Of a DNA stretch of 56,490 nucleotides, positions 27,220 through 35,654 are shown piece after piece; the first letter of the stretch is position 1; each line of letters starts with the position of its first letter. The translations under genes and the position numbers were made by a program. The notes under the pieces are model-generated. The model saw only the letters and a list, made by a program, of their open reading frames with translations. It was not told where the DNA came from and did not search any database. Source of the stretch: an uncultured Bacilli bacterium (GTDB lineage Bacteria; Bacillota_I; Bacilli_A; RFN20; CAG-826); NCBI GenBank assembly GCA_944368975.1, contig CALVXI010000008.1:1-56490 (forward strand), written 5' to 3'.

Positions 27220-28003
27220 ATTTCAAAGGAAGTATCTTTGTATTCCTTATTTCATATTTTTAATTTTATTTGTTATTATTCCAATTCTTCTTATTGTATA
27301 TTATGCATTTACTGATAGTAATGGATTTTTCACTTTTGATGCTTTAGTAAATTTCTTTAGTAGTACAAACAAATTAAATGTTTTACTTGTATCTTTACTT
27401 TTTGGAGTATTAAATACAGTAATTTGTTTAATTATTGGTTATCCAATTGCCTATATTCTTGCTAATAAAAAATATAATTCTAATTATGTTATTGTTATGT
27501 TATTTGTAATGCCAATGTGGATTAACTTTGTTCTTAGAACTGGTGCGACTAGAGACGTCTTAAGTTGGATTGGTTTAAGTGGAGGAGAACATCCATATTT
27601 AGCAACGATGATAGGTTTAGTCTATAACTATTTACCTTTTGTTATTTTACCTTTATATAGCACAATGTTAAAACTTGATCGTAGTCAAATAGAAGCAGCT
27701 ATTGATTTAGGTTGTAATAGATATCAAGTATTTACTAAATCAATTTTTCCTCAATCAATTCCAGGCGTTATAAGTGCAGCAATGATGGTTTTCATGCCTA
27801 CAATGTCAAGTTATGTTATTCCTGATGTTTTAAGTGAGGGTAAGGTTATCTTATTTGGTAATTCTATTTATTTAAATTACAGTAATTATCAATGGGGTGA
27901 TGGTAGTTTTATGGCTTTAATTATGTTATTAATCGTTGTTATTTCAATGTTAGTAACACGTAATTTTAGTGAAAAAGATGAAGGGAAGGCATCAACATGG
28001 TAA
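27203..28003 (+). CDS. potB: Spermidine/putrescine ABC transporter permease PotB
   Basis: 266-aa membrane protein with six predicted helices and the EAA-type loop IEAAIDLGCNRYQVFTKSIF that docks on the ATPase. The GTG at 27203 lies ~7 nt after AAGGA; an ATG two codons later is possible. It overlaps potA (17 nt) and potC (7 nt). Confidence 0.93.
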   Translation: MSMKLRFQRKYLCIPYFIFLILFVIIPILLIVYYAFTDSNGFFTFDALVNFFSSTNKLNVLLVSLLFGVLNTVICLIIGYPIAYILANKKYNSNYVIVMLFVMPMWINFVLRTGATRDVLSWIGLSGGEHPYLATMIGLVYNYLPFVILPLYSTMLKLDRSQIEAAIDLGCNRYQVFTKSIFPQSIPGVISAAMMVFMPTMSSYVIPDVLSEGKVILFGNSIYLNYSNYQWGDGSFMALIMLLIVVISMLVTRNFSEKDEGKASTW

Positions 28004-28842
28004 AGAAGATTCTTGCTTATTCATATATTTACATTATTTTATTTTTGATGTATGTTCCTATTCTTGTTTTAATTGCTTTTTCATTTACTAATTCAACTTA
28101 TATTGGTGAATGGAATGGACTTAGCTTTGATTTATATGTAAATTTATTTAAAGATACTGAAATTCTTGTAGCTTTAGGTAATACAATAATCATTGCTTTA
28201 ATTAGTAGTGTAGTTTCTACTTGTTTAGGAACATTAGGTGCAATTGGAGCTTATTATAGCAAAAAAAGAAGTAGAGCTATTGTTGAAAATATCAATCAAA
28301 TTCCAGTTGTAAATAGTGAAATTGTTATTGCTTTAAGCTTAACAGTTATGTTTGTTTTTTTAGGAAATTATATTTTTAAAGAAAATATCTTCTCATTCTG
28401 GACTTTATTAATTGGCCATGTCATTTTAAGTGTTCCATTTGTTTATTTAAATGTTAAACCTAAGTTATCACAAATGGATCCTAGTTTATATGAGGCCGCT
28501 TTAGATTTAGGTTGTTCCCCAAGAATAGCCTTAAGAAAAGTCTTAGTTCCTCAAATTACTCCTGGTATTGTAAGTGGTTTTATGTTATCTATAACTCTTT
28601 CTTTAGATGATTTTATTGTTACAGCCTTTACTAGAGGTCCAGGACTTCTTAGTGGAGAAGCAAATATTGAAACATTATCAACCTTAATTCAAGCTAAGAT
28701 TAAAAAAGGACCAATTCCAATGAATATGAGACCTTTAACAACAATTATTTTCCTTGTTGTTTTACTCGCTGCAATTATTGTTACAATCGTTAAAAATAAA
28801 AATAAGTCAAAAGTCAAAATGAGAAGAGGGAGGGTAGGTTAA
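27997..28842 (+). CDS. potC: Spermidine/putrescine ABC transporter permease PotC
   Basis: 281-aa permease, six predicted helices. EAA loop YEAALDLGCSPRIALRKVLV, followed by the conserved SLDDFIVTAFTRGPG. A basic C-terminal tail. The ribosome site AAGGGAAGG lies within potB. The stop overlaps the potD start by one base. Confidence 0.93.
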   Translation: MVKKILAYSYIYIILFLMYVPILVLIAFSFTNSTYIGEWNGLSFDLYVNLFKDTEILVALGNTIIIALISSVVSTCLGTLGAIGAYYSKKRSRAIVENINQIPVVNSEIVIALSLTVMFVFLGNYIFKENIFSFWTLLIGHVILSVPFVYLNVKPKLSQMDPSLYEAALDLGCSPRIALRKVLVPQITPGIVSGFMLSITLSLDDFIVTAFTRGPGLLSGEANIETLSTLIQAKIKKGPIPMNMRPLTTIIFLVVLLAAIIVTIVKNKNKSKVKMRRGRVG

Positions 28843-30359
28843 TGCGTAAAACTAAAAAATTTATTGTTCCATTATTAACTTTATTTGCAAGTCTCCCTCT
28901 TGCTTTAGTAAGTTGCGGAAATAGTTCAAATAATAGTGAGATTGCTTCTGATATAGTTTATTTACATGTATTAAATAGTGAAGATTATATTGATGAAAGT
29001 TTATTGACTGAGTTTGAAAATCAAAATCCTGGCGTTAAAATTATTTATGAAACTTCTGATACAAATGAAACAATTTACAATTTAATTCAAACAGGTAAAG
29101 CTAACTATGATTTAATTAATTGTAGTGAATACATGGTTCAAAGACTTGCTAGTGAAGAGTTAATTCAAAAAATTGATGGATTAGATACTTATTATCGAAA
29201 TGTTTCTCCTTATTTAGTTGATGCTACCGATCATGATGGAAAAATAGATAATATTAGAGTTACTAATAAACGTACTGGTGAAGATATGGGACGTTTAAGT
29301 GAATATGCTGTTGGGTATATGTGGGGAACTCTAGGCATTGTTTATAATCCATATTATTCAACTTTTGTTAATAGAAATATGGATAAAGACACTATTACTG
29401 AACAATTAAATAGTGAAAATGGTTGGTCAATGTTCTGGGACAAAAATTATCAAGGTGTACAATCAATTAAAGATAGTATGCGTGATACATATGCTTTAGG
29501 TATTCTTGAGGTTTATAAAGATTACTTTATAAGTGATGAATATACCCAAGAAGAAAAGAATAAAAAATTTAATAGTCACGATGAAGAGTCAATCGACTTA
29601 GTTAAAAATAAATTGATTGAACTTAAAGATAATATTTTTGGCTTTGAAGTTGATAGTGGTAAAAACGATATTGTTACCGGTAAAATTGGCATGAATTTAG
29701 CTTGGAGTGGCGATGCTTGCTTCTCTATTCTTCAAGGTGAATATTATCCAGGAGAAGATGAAAGTTATGAAGAGCAAAAGCCTGAAAGCGAAAGAACTAC
29801 CTTATATTATGCAATTCCTCAAAGTGGAGCAAATATTTGGTTTGACGCTTGGTGTATGCCAAAAACTGTTGTTAAAAATAGTCCTAATTATGAATACACA
29901 ATTAAATTTTTAGATTTCTTAAGTGAAGTTGATACTGTAACAGCTAATATGTCTTACACTGGTTATACAAGCTTTTGTATTGGTGAGAATGATGAAATAT
30001 TAGATTATGTAAAAGAAAATTATGAGAGTGAAGAAGGAACTGCATATGACATAAGTTATTTCTTTCACGATACAGCTATTATAACTTCTGATCCTGATAG
30101 CTTTGAAGGTAGAACTTTAAAAGCTATGTATCCAAGTGAAAGTGATATTGATAGATTGTATGTTATGGAAGATTTTGGTAACGACAATAATAAAATTGTT
30201 CAAATGTGGGAAGATGTAAAAGTTAATCCTTTACCTGTATTTGTCGTTGTTTTATTGGTTGCATTCTTTGCCATAACATTAGGTTATCTCGGATCTTATA
30301 AATTAATTCATAAATACAAAGTTAAAAAGAGAAAAGAATTAAGAAAATCCGAAATTTAG
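28842..30359 (+). CDS. potD: Polyamine-binding lipoprotein PotD with C-terminal membrane anchor
   Basis: Extracellular polyamine receptor. Lipobox LVSC (Cys ~25), then a periplasmic-binding-protein type II fold with DLINCSEYMV, YMWGTLGIVYNP and WFDAWCMPK typical of PotD/PotF. At 505 aa it is ~150 longer than usual. A clear second hydrophobic helix near the end (~461-485, FVVVLLVAFFAITLGYLG) is followed by a basic tail (KYKVKKRKELRK), so the protein should be anchored at both ends. This double anchoring is unusual for a binding lipoprotein. Confidence 0.92.
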   Translation: MRKTKKFIVPLLTLFASLPLALVSCGNSSNNSEIASDIVYLHVLNSEDYIDESLLTEFENQNPGVKIIYETSDTNETIYNLIQTGKANYDLINCSEYMVQRLASEELIQKIDGLDTYYRNVSPYLVDATDHDGKIDNIRVTNKRTGEDMGRLSEYAVGYMWGTLGIVYNPYYSTFVNRNMDKDTITEQLNSENGWSMFWDKNYQGVQSIKDSMRDTYALGILEVYKDYFISDEYTQEEKNKKFNSHDEESIDLVKNKLIELKDNIFGFEVDSGKNDIVTGKIGMNLAWSGDACFSILQGEYYPGEDESYEEQKPESERTTLYYAIPQSGANIWFDAWCMPKTVVKNSPNYEYTIKFLDFLSEVDTVTANMSYTGYTSFCIGENDEILDYVKENYESEEGTAYDISYFFHDTAIITSDPDSFEGRTLKAMYPSESDIDRLYVMEDFGNDNNKIVQMWEDVKVNPLPVFVVVLLVAFFAITLGYLGSYKLIHKYKVKKRKELRKSEI

Positions 30360-30401
30360 TAGTAAATTAGTATATATTTAGTAGGAAATAAGTAAAAAAA
30401 G
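30358..30401 (+). repeat. AGTA array B: four AGTA at exact 11-bp period
   Basis: AGTA at 30358, 30369, 30380 and 30391. Units: AGTAGTAAATT, AGTATATATTT, AGTAGGAAATA, AGTAAAAAAAG. The first copy overlaps the TAG stop of potD and the last one runs into the terminator stem. Confidence 0.8.
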
Positions 30402-30424
30402 AAGGTTAATTCCTTCTTTTTTTA
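30394..30424 (+). terminator. Intrinsic terminator of potABCD
   Basis: A 12-bp stem (AAAAAAAGAAGG/CCTTCTTTTTTT) with a TTAATT loop; the right arm doubles as the T-tract. Confidence 0.85.
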
Positions 30425-30557
30425 TTAGTAGTTCCTATTATTTAAGATTAAAATTAGAAATATCAATAAATATAGTTAATTTTAATTTTAAAAATTTTAA
30501 AAAATAAATCTTAATAAAGTAAATTTAAAATTATTTTTGCTAATTTCAAGAAGGATT

Positions 30558-31445
30558 CTATATTTTATTATTCTTTATTAATTCTTTAACAACTTTTATA
30601 AATTCATTTACATTTTTTGAGGCATATTTTGAATATAGAATACCATAAGGAATTGTAAAGTCTTCTTTTAAAGGAATCGTTTTAAGTAGAGGGTGAACAT
30701 TTTCCCAACATAATGTTGAAAGTAAAATATAATCATGTTCATAACAATAATTAAAAACATCAATATCATAATATAAAGGTGCATCAATAATATTAATAGT
30801 AGGATAATTCTTTTTTATATATTCTCTTATCGTATTATTTGTTGGAGAATCGCCTTTCTTGACCATTACTAAATCACGTCCTTCAATATCCTTAAAACTT
30901 ATAGAATCTAATTTTGCTAAAGGATCTTTTTTATTTAGTGCTAAACATTTTTGAGCTTTACATAATTGCAAAAAATTATTAAATGTCAACCAAGTAGGAG
31001 AATCGCAAATGCCAATTAAGAAATCAATTGATTTTCCAAGTTCATTTATAACTTTTAAAATATTGTTATGATCATCGTCATAATTTACAATTTGTATTTT
31101 ATATTTTGGTAATACTTCATTCACCTTATCAAAAATTTCTAAAAATTCATGAGCTGGATTTAAAATTGAAGTACCAACTCTTAAGACAACATTTTCTTTT
31201 GAAACACTTTTTATTGATTCATCAAATTCTTTAACGATTTTTTTAGCGAATTCTAGAACTTTTTGTCCTTCGTTAGTTAATAAAATGCCTTTATTAGATC
31301 TTAATAAAAGTTTTACATTATAAATGCTTTCTAGACTATTCATTTGTTTCATAATAGCAGTAGGAGATATATATAAAACATCACTTGCTTTTGTAAAACT
31401 TTTAATCTCACTTAATTTAATAAATGTTCTAAATTCTTCTAACAT
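30558..31445 (-). CDS. LysR-family transcriptional regulator
   Basis: DNA-binding regulator. The N-terminal winged helix-turn-helix reads FRTFIKLSEIKSFTKASDVL then YISPTAIMKQMNSLE, the LysR pattern. The C-terminal effector-binding domain follows. I chose the ATG at 31445 (295 aa) because AAAGG lies 8 nt before it; an in-frame TTG eight codons upstream is less likely. It is divergent from the redox operon beginning at 31534 and shares an operator with it, so it most probably controls that operon and itself. The effector is unknown; a reactive aldehyde, quinone or oxidative signal would fit the targets. Confidence 0.92.
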   Translation of the reverse strand: MLEEFRTFIKLSEIKSFTKASDVLYISPTAIMKQMNSLESIYNVKLLLRSNKGILLTNEGQKVLEFAKKIVKEFDESIKSVSKENVVLRVGTSILNPAHEFLEIFDKVNEVLPKYKIQIVNYDDDHNNILKVINELGKSIDFLIGICDSPTWLTFNNFLQLCKAQKCLALNKKDPLAKLDSISFKDIEGRDLVMVKKGDSPTNNTIREYIKKNYPTINIIDAPLYYDIDVFNYCYEHDYILLSTLCWENVHPLLKTIPLKEDFTIPYGILYSKYASKNVNEFIKVVKELIKNNKI

Positions 31446-31448
31446 TGC

Positions 31449-31515
31449 ATAAACCTTTAGTTTATACAATATTAACTAATTTTAAATTCATAGTCAATTT
31501 ATGAACACATAAAAT
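31449..31515. promoter_or_regulatory. Divergent LysR promoter pair with shared operator
   Basis: Minus strand (lysR): TTGACT (31492-31497), 17 bp, TAATAT (31469-31474). Plus strand (operon): TTCATA (31487-31492), 17 bp, TAAAAT (31510-31515). The inverted repeat TTCATA-N7-TATGAA (31487-31505) covers both -35 boxes. A second one, ATAAAC-N5-GTTTAT (31449-31465), lies at the lysR transcription start. This is the standard LysR control-region layout. Confidence 0.75.
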
Positions 31516-31533
31516 ATTGATGTAGGTTAAATT

Positions 31534-32040
31534 ATGAAAAGAGAAATTATTATTTATTATTCGAGAAATAAAGAAAATTATTGTTCAGGAATAATTAAGA
31601 ATTTAGAAATTGGTAACACAAAAAAGGTTGCTAATTTAATTAAGGATTATTTACATATAGATTCATTTGAAATTAATATGGTTGAACCTTATAGTGATGA
31701 TTATTCTAAGTGCATTAATGAAGCTCGAGAAGATAAATGTAATAAACATTATCCTAAGTATATTAATGATATAAATTTAGATGATTATGATGTTATTTAC
31801 TTAGGATATCCTAATTATTGGGGGACTTGCCCAATGGTTGTGTTTAGTTTTTTAAAAAATCATGATTTAACAAATAAAGAAATAAGACCATTTGTAACTC
31901 ATGAAGGTGGATTTTTTGGAAGAAGTCTTGATGATATAAAAGAAATTGCTCCTAAAGCAATTATTAAAAATGGTTTAGAGCTATTAGGGAGTAAAGTAGA
32001 TTTACTTCATGATGAAATTATAGATTGGGTAAATAAATAG
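31534..32040 (+). CDS. Flavodoxin-family protein
   Basis: 168-aa flavodoxin-like protein: the N-terminal strand and phosphate loop IIIYYSRNKENYCSG...GNTKKVANLI, then YLGYPNYWGTCPMVVFSFL at the flavin-ring site. Likely an FMN electron carrier or small NAD(P)H quinone-type reductase. First gene of a six-gene operon with short spacings. A weak ribosome site (AGGTT) precedes the ATG. Confidence 0.85.
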   Translation: MKREIIIYYSRNKENYCSGIIKNLEIGNTKKVANLIKDYLHIDSFEINMVEPYSDDYSKCINEAREDKCNKHYPKYINDINLDDYDVIYLGYPNYWGTCPMVVFSFLKNHDLTNKEIRPFVTHEGGFFGRSLDDIKEIAPKAIIKNGLELLGSKVDLLHDEIIDWVNK

Positions 32041-32052
32041 GAGGAAAAAACA

Positions 32053-33216
32053 ATGAAATATGATTTTACTTATTACAATCCAACAAAAATTTATTTTGGA
32101 AAGGATAGCTTAAATTCCTTGCATGATGAATTAAAACATTATGGTAAAAACATTATGTTAGTCTATGGTGGAGGTTCAATTAAAAAAATAGGTTTATATG
32201 ATGAAGTAATTAAAATCTTAAAAGAAGAAAGTAAAACTATTTTTGAATATGGTGGAATTACTCCTAATCCAAAATATAAAGAGATGCTTAAAGGTGTAAA
32301 AATTCTAGAAGAAAATAATATTGATTTAATTTTAGCTGTTGGTGGTGGAAGTGTTATTGATTGTGCTAAAGGCATGAGCGTATCAAAAGGATATAAAGAT
32401 CCATTTAAATCATTATGGTTAGATTTTGAACCTATCAATGAAAATAATATCGTTCCAGTTGGTGCTATTTTAACTATGGTTGGGACTGGTAGTGAATTTA
32501 ATGGTGGTAGTGTTATTACTGATGAAGATCGTAAGATTAAAATGGGTCGAGTTTTTCCTTCAAGTGTATATCCAAAATTTTCAATTTTAAATCCAACTTA
32601 TACTTATACTTTAAGTGAATATCAAATGTTGAGCGGTATTTTTGATACATTCTCTCATTTAATGGAACAATATTTTAGTGGAGATGATGATAATACGAGC
32701 GATTATTTAATCGAAGGATTAATGAGAAATTTAATTGTTGATACGAAAAAAGCTATTGAAAATCCTAAAGATTATGAAGTTAGAAGCAATATAATGTGGA
32801 CTGCAAGTTTAGCTTTAAATACCTTAGTGGGATTAGGAAAGACTCAAGATTGGGAAGTTCATAATATAGAGCATCAATTAGGAGCCTATACAGATTGTGC
32901 TCACGGTATGGGTTTAGCTGCTATTAGTATCCCTTACTATAAACATATTTATAAATATGGTTTAGATAAGTTTGTTAGATTTGCTAAAAATATTTGGAGT
33001 ATTGATGATACTAATAAAACAAAAGATGAAGTTGCTTTAGAAGGTATTGATGCTTTAGCTAACTATATTAAAGAATCAAAAATGGTAACTCATATTAAAG
33101 ATTTAGGAGCAACAAGTGATATGTTAAAAGATATTGCTTATTCAACCGTGGAAGGCGGTGGATATAAAAAAGTTACACATGAAGAAATTTATGAAATTTT
33201 AAAAGAGGCTTTTTAA
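32053..33216 (+). CDS. Iron-containing alcohol dehydrogenase (BDH/YqhD-like)
   Basis: 387-aa group III alcohol dehydrogenase that reduces aldehydes with NAD(P)H. It starts like butanol dehydrogenases (FTYYNPTKIYFG), has the nucleotide loop AVGGGSVIDCAKG, and the metal-binding region FDTFSHLMEQYFSG and EHQLGAYTDCAHGMGLA with the Asp/His ligands. The ribosome site AGGAGG is strong. With the flavodoxins and aldo/keto reductase nearby, aldehyde detoxification or fermentation balancing is likely, comparable to yqhD-dkgA in E. coli. Confidence 0.92.
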   Translation: MKYDFTYYNPTKIYFGKDSLNSLHDELKHYGKNIMLVYGGGSIKKIGLYDEVIKILKEESKTIFEYGGITPNPKYKEMLKGVKILEENNIDLILAVGGGSVIDCAKGMSVSKGYKDPFKSLWLDFEPINENNIVPVGAILTMVGTGSEFNGGSVITDEDRKIKMGRVFPSSVYPKFSILNPTYTYTLSEYQMLSGIFDTFSHLMEQYFSGDDDNTSDYLIEGLMRNLIVDTKKAIENPKDYEVRSNIMWTASLALNTLVGLGKTQDWEVHNIEHQLGAYTDCAHGMGLAAISIPYYKHIYKYGLDKFVRFAKNIWSIDDTNKTKDEVALEGIDALANYIKESKMVTHIKDLGATSDMLKDIAYSTVEGGGYKKVTHEEIYEILKEAF

Positions 33217-33218
33217 TA

Positions 33219-33632
33219 ATGACAATTGAAGAATTTGAAAAAGAATCAACTTTTAAAATTGGTGATAAAAATACTGCTTTTAGTAAATATTTTATTGGAC
33301 AAAGTTATTTATATCCTTATGGCGGAGTAAATGGTGTTAATGTTGCAAATGTAACTTTTGAACCAGGATGCCGAAATAATTGGCATATTCATCATAAGGG
33401 AGGGCAAATATTAATTTGTATTAAAGGTGAAGGCTATTATCAAGAATGGGGACATGAAGTAAGAAAACTTCATGAAGGAGATATTGCGTTTATTAAGCCT
33501 GAAGTTAAGCATTGGCATGGAGCTACTAAAGATTCATATTTTTCACATTTAGCTATCGAAGTTCCTGCTGAAGGTTCAACTAATGAACGGCTTGAAGAAG
33601 TTAATGATAATGAATATAACAAATTAAATTAA
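33219..33632 (+). CDS. Cupin-domain protein
   Basis: 137-aa single cupin. Motif 1 is NNWHIHHKGGQILICIKGEG (metal-binding His) and motif 2 is KPEVKHWHGA. It sits 2 nt after the dehydrogenase gene. Such cupins accompany CMD-domain proteins and aldo/keto reductases in many anaerobes; their reaction is not established. Confidence 0.9.
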   Translation: MTIEEFEKESTFKIGDKNTAFSKYFIGQSYLYPYGGVNGVNVANVTFEPGCRNNWHIHHKGGQILICIKGEGYYQEWGHEVRKLHEGDIAFIKPEVKHWHGATKDSYFSHLAIEVPAEGSTNERLEEVNDNEYNKLN

Positions 33633-33645
33633 GGAGAAGATTATT

Positions 33646-33978
33646 ATGAAAAAAGTAACTGCTGGTAGAGATCAACTAAATAATTTTGCACCTGAATTCG
33701 CTCATTTAAATGATGATATTTTATTTGGAGAAGTTTGGGCGCGCGAAGATAAACTTCCACCAAAAATGAGAAGTATTATTACCGTAACAAGTTTAGTTGC
33801 TATGGGAATAACTGATTCGAGCTTAATTTATCATTTACAAACAGCTAAATCAAACGGTGTCTCAATTGATGAAATGAGTGAGATTATTACACATATTGCA
33901 TTTTATGTTGGATGGCCTAAAGCTTGGGGCGCTTTTAGACTAATAAAAGATGTTTATAAAGACGAAATTGAAAAATAG
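33646..33978 (+). CDS. Carboxymuconolactone decarboxylase-family protein
   Basis: 110-aa AhpD/CMD-type helical protein: KMRSIITVTSLVAMGI, YHLQTAKSNGVSIDEMSEII and HIAFYVGWPKAWGA. The CxxC pair of AhpD peroxidoxins is absent, so simple alkylhydroperoxidase activity is unlikely. Good ribosome site (AAGGAGAAG). Array C overlaps its stop codon. Confidence 0.88.
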   Translation: MKKVTAGRDQLNNFAPEFAHLNDDILFGEVWAREDKLPPKMRSIITVTSLVAMGITDSSLIYHLQTAKSNGVSIDEMSEIITHIAFYVGWPKAWGAFRLIKDVYKDEIEK

Positions 33979-34020
33979 TAAAAATTTAGTAAATTTTCAG
34001 TAGATTTAAAGTATTAAAAG
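33977..34020 (+). repeat. AGTA array C: four AGTA at exact 11-bp period
   Basis: AGTA at 33977, 33988, 33999 and 34010. Units: AGTAAAAATTT, AGTAAATTTTC, AGTAGATTTAA, AGTATTAAAAG. The first overlaps the TAG stop of the CMD gene; the last abuts the ribosome site of the aldo/keto reductase gene. Confidence 0.8.
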
Positions 34021-34029
34021 AGGTAATTT

Positions 34030-34998
34030 ATGCAATATATTAAATTAGGAACTTCGAATTTAAATGTTTCTAGAATTTGTTTAGGTTGTATGAGTTTTGG
34101 AAATGGGACCGGTCAACAAAAAGATTGGGCTTTAAATTACGAAAAAAGCGAAGAAATAATTAAGTATGCTTTAGATAATGGAATTAATTTCTTTGATACA
34201 GCTAATTGCTATTCTGATGGCTCAAGTGAAGAGTTTTTAGGAAAAGCATTAAATAAATTTACTAAAAGAGACGAAGTTATAATTGCAACAAAAGTTTATT
34301 TTAATGAAGGTAAACTTTCAAAAGAAGCAATTCATAGAGAAGTAAATAAATCTCTTGAAAGATTACATACAAATTATATCGATTTATTAATTATTCATCG
34401 TTTTGATTATTCAACACCTATAGGAGAAACTATGGAGGCATTAAATGAAGTTATAAAAGAAGGCAAAGTTAGATATATCGGTGCAAGTGCAATGTATGCT
34501 TATCAACTTCAAAAAATGCAAGATTATGCTGAATATCATAATTTACATAAATTTATTTCTATGCAAAATCACTATAATCTAATTTATCGTGAAGAAGAAA
34601 GAGAAATGATGAAATTACTAGTCGAGCAAAACATGTCTTCAACTCCATATTCTCCACTAGCTGCAGGAAGATTAGCAAGATTATGGAATAGTGATTCTTT
34701 AAGAGCAAGAAAAGATTTATTTGCAGTCGGAAAGTATGATGGTAATAAAGATAAAGATTTTCAAATTGTTCAAAGAGTTTATGAACTTGCAAAAAAATAT
34801 AATGTTACTCAAAGCGAAATAGCTTTAAATTGGTTATTAAATAAAAAACCAGTAGCTTCAGCGATTTTAGGTGCAACTAAAACTAAATATATCGATGAAG
34901 CCATTAAAGCACTTGATATTAAGCTAAGTGAGAATGATTTAAATTATCTTGAAGAATTATATGTTCCACATAAAGTTGTTGGTGCTTTAGATAAATAG
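34030..34998 (+). CDS. Aldo/keto reductase
   Basis: 322-aa TIM-barrel NAD(P)H oxidoreductase. Catalytic tetrad visible: Asp/Tyr in FFDTANCYSDGSSE, Lys in IIATKVYF, His in LLIIHRFD. The C-terminal NADP-binding region (SAILGATK) is present. Ribosome site GAGGTAA. It probably reduces aldehydes alongside the alcohol dehydrogenase in the same operon. Confidence 0.93.
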   Translation: MQYIKLGTSNLNVSRICLGCMSFGNGTGQQKDWALNYEKSEEIIKYALDNGINFFDTANCYSDGSSEEFLGKALNKFTKRDEVIIATKVYFNEGKLSKEAIHREVNKSLERLHTNYIDLLIIHRFDYSTPIGETMEALNEVIKEGKVRYIGASAMYAYQLQKMQDYAEYHNLHKFISMQNHYNLIYREEEREMMKLLVEQNMSSTPYSPLAAGRLARLWNSDSLRARKDLFAVGKYDGNKDKDFQIVQRVYELAKKYNVTQSEIALNWLLNKKPVASAILGATKTKYIDEAIKALDIKLSENDLNYLEELYVPHKVVGALDK

Positions 34999-35011
34999 GA
35001 GGATTAATTAT

Positions 35012-35479
35012 ATGAGTAAGATTTTAGTAACTTATTTCTCTGCGACAGGAGAAACAAGAATTAAAGCAAATGAATTAGCTAGATTACTTCAAGCTGGCAT
35101 TGAAGAAATTGAACCAATATCAAAATATACAAATGACGATTTAGATTGGAGAAATATTCATAGTAGATCAAGTGAAGAGATGAATGATCAAAATTCACGT
35201 CCTAAGATTATAGAACCTAAACTAAATCCAAGTAATTATGATATTTTGTTTATTGGATTTCCTATATGGTGGTATGTCGAGCCAAGAATTATTGATACTT
35301 ATTTAGATAAATTTGACTTAAAAGGAATTAAAATTATACCTTTTGCAACAAGTGGAGGAAGTTCTATTTCAAATTCAGTTAAGCATTTAAAAACATTATA
35401 TCCAAATCTAAATATTAGTGATGGTATCTTATTAAATGATGAAATTGATATTGATAGAATAAATAAAATAATTAAGTAA
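35012..35479 (+). CDS. Flavodoxin
   Basis: 155-aa flavodoxin: FMN phosphate loop YFSATGETRIKANELA, flavin-stacking GFPIWWYVEPRIIDTYL and PFATSGGSSISNSV. Second flavodoxin of the operon and its last gene. Ribosome site AGGAGG. Confidence 0.92.
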   Translation: MSKILVTYFSATGETRIKANELARLLQAGIEEIEPISKYTNDDLDWRNIHSRSSEEMNDQNSRPKIIEPKLNPSNYDILFIGFPIWWYVEPRIIDTYLDKFDLKGIKIIPFATSGGSSISNSVKHLKTLYPNLNISDGILLNDEIDIDRINKIIK

Positions 35480-35484
35480 AAAAT

Positions 35485-35575
35485 TATAACCGCTTTCATT
35501 TTATTTTCTTTAATTTTTTAAAATTAAGATGTAGTCTAATAAATTCGGATTGATGAAAAAATGTAAGCGGTTTTA
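35485..35575. promoter_or_regulatory. Paired cre-like sites / long terminator-like stem after the redox operon
   Basis: TATAACCGCTTTCA (35485-35498; minus strand TGAAAGCGGTTATA) and TGTAAGCGGTTTTA (35562-35575) are convergent and each close to the CcpA cre consensus (mismatches by eye at two positions). They also pair as an AACCGCTT/AAGCGGTT stem that encloses an inner hairpin (TTAATTTT/AAAATTAA) and is followed by a T-rich stretch, so terminator or leader RNA functions compete with the operator idea. Confidence 0.45.
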
Positions 35576-35654
35576 TTTATTTTTATTCGTAAGAATTTCT
35601 CTTGCAAATACTTTAACTTCTCATAAAATTACTAGCCGTAAGGAGGAAAAACTT

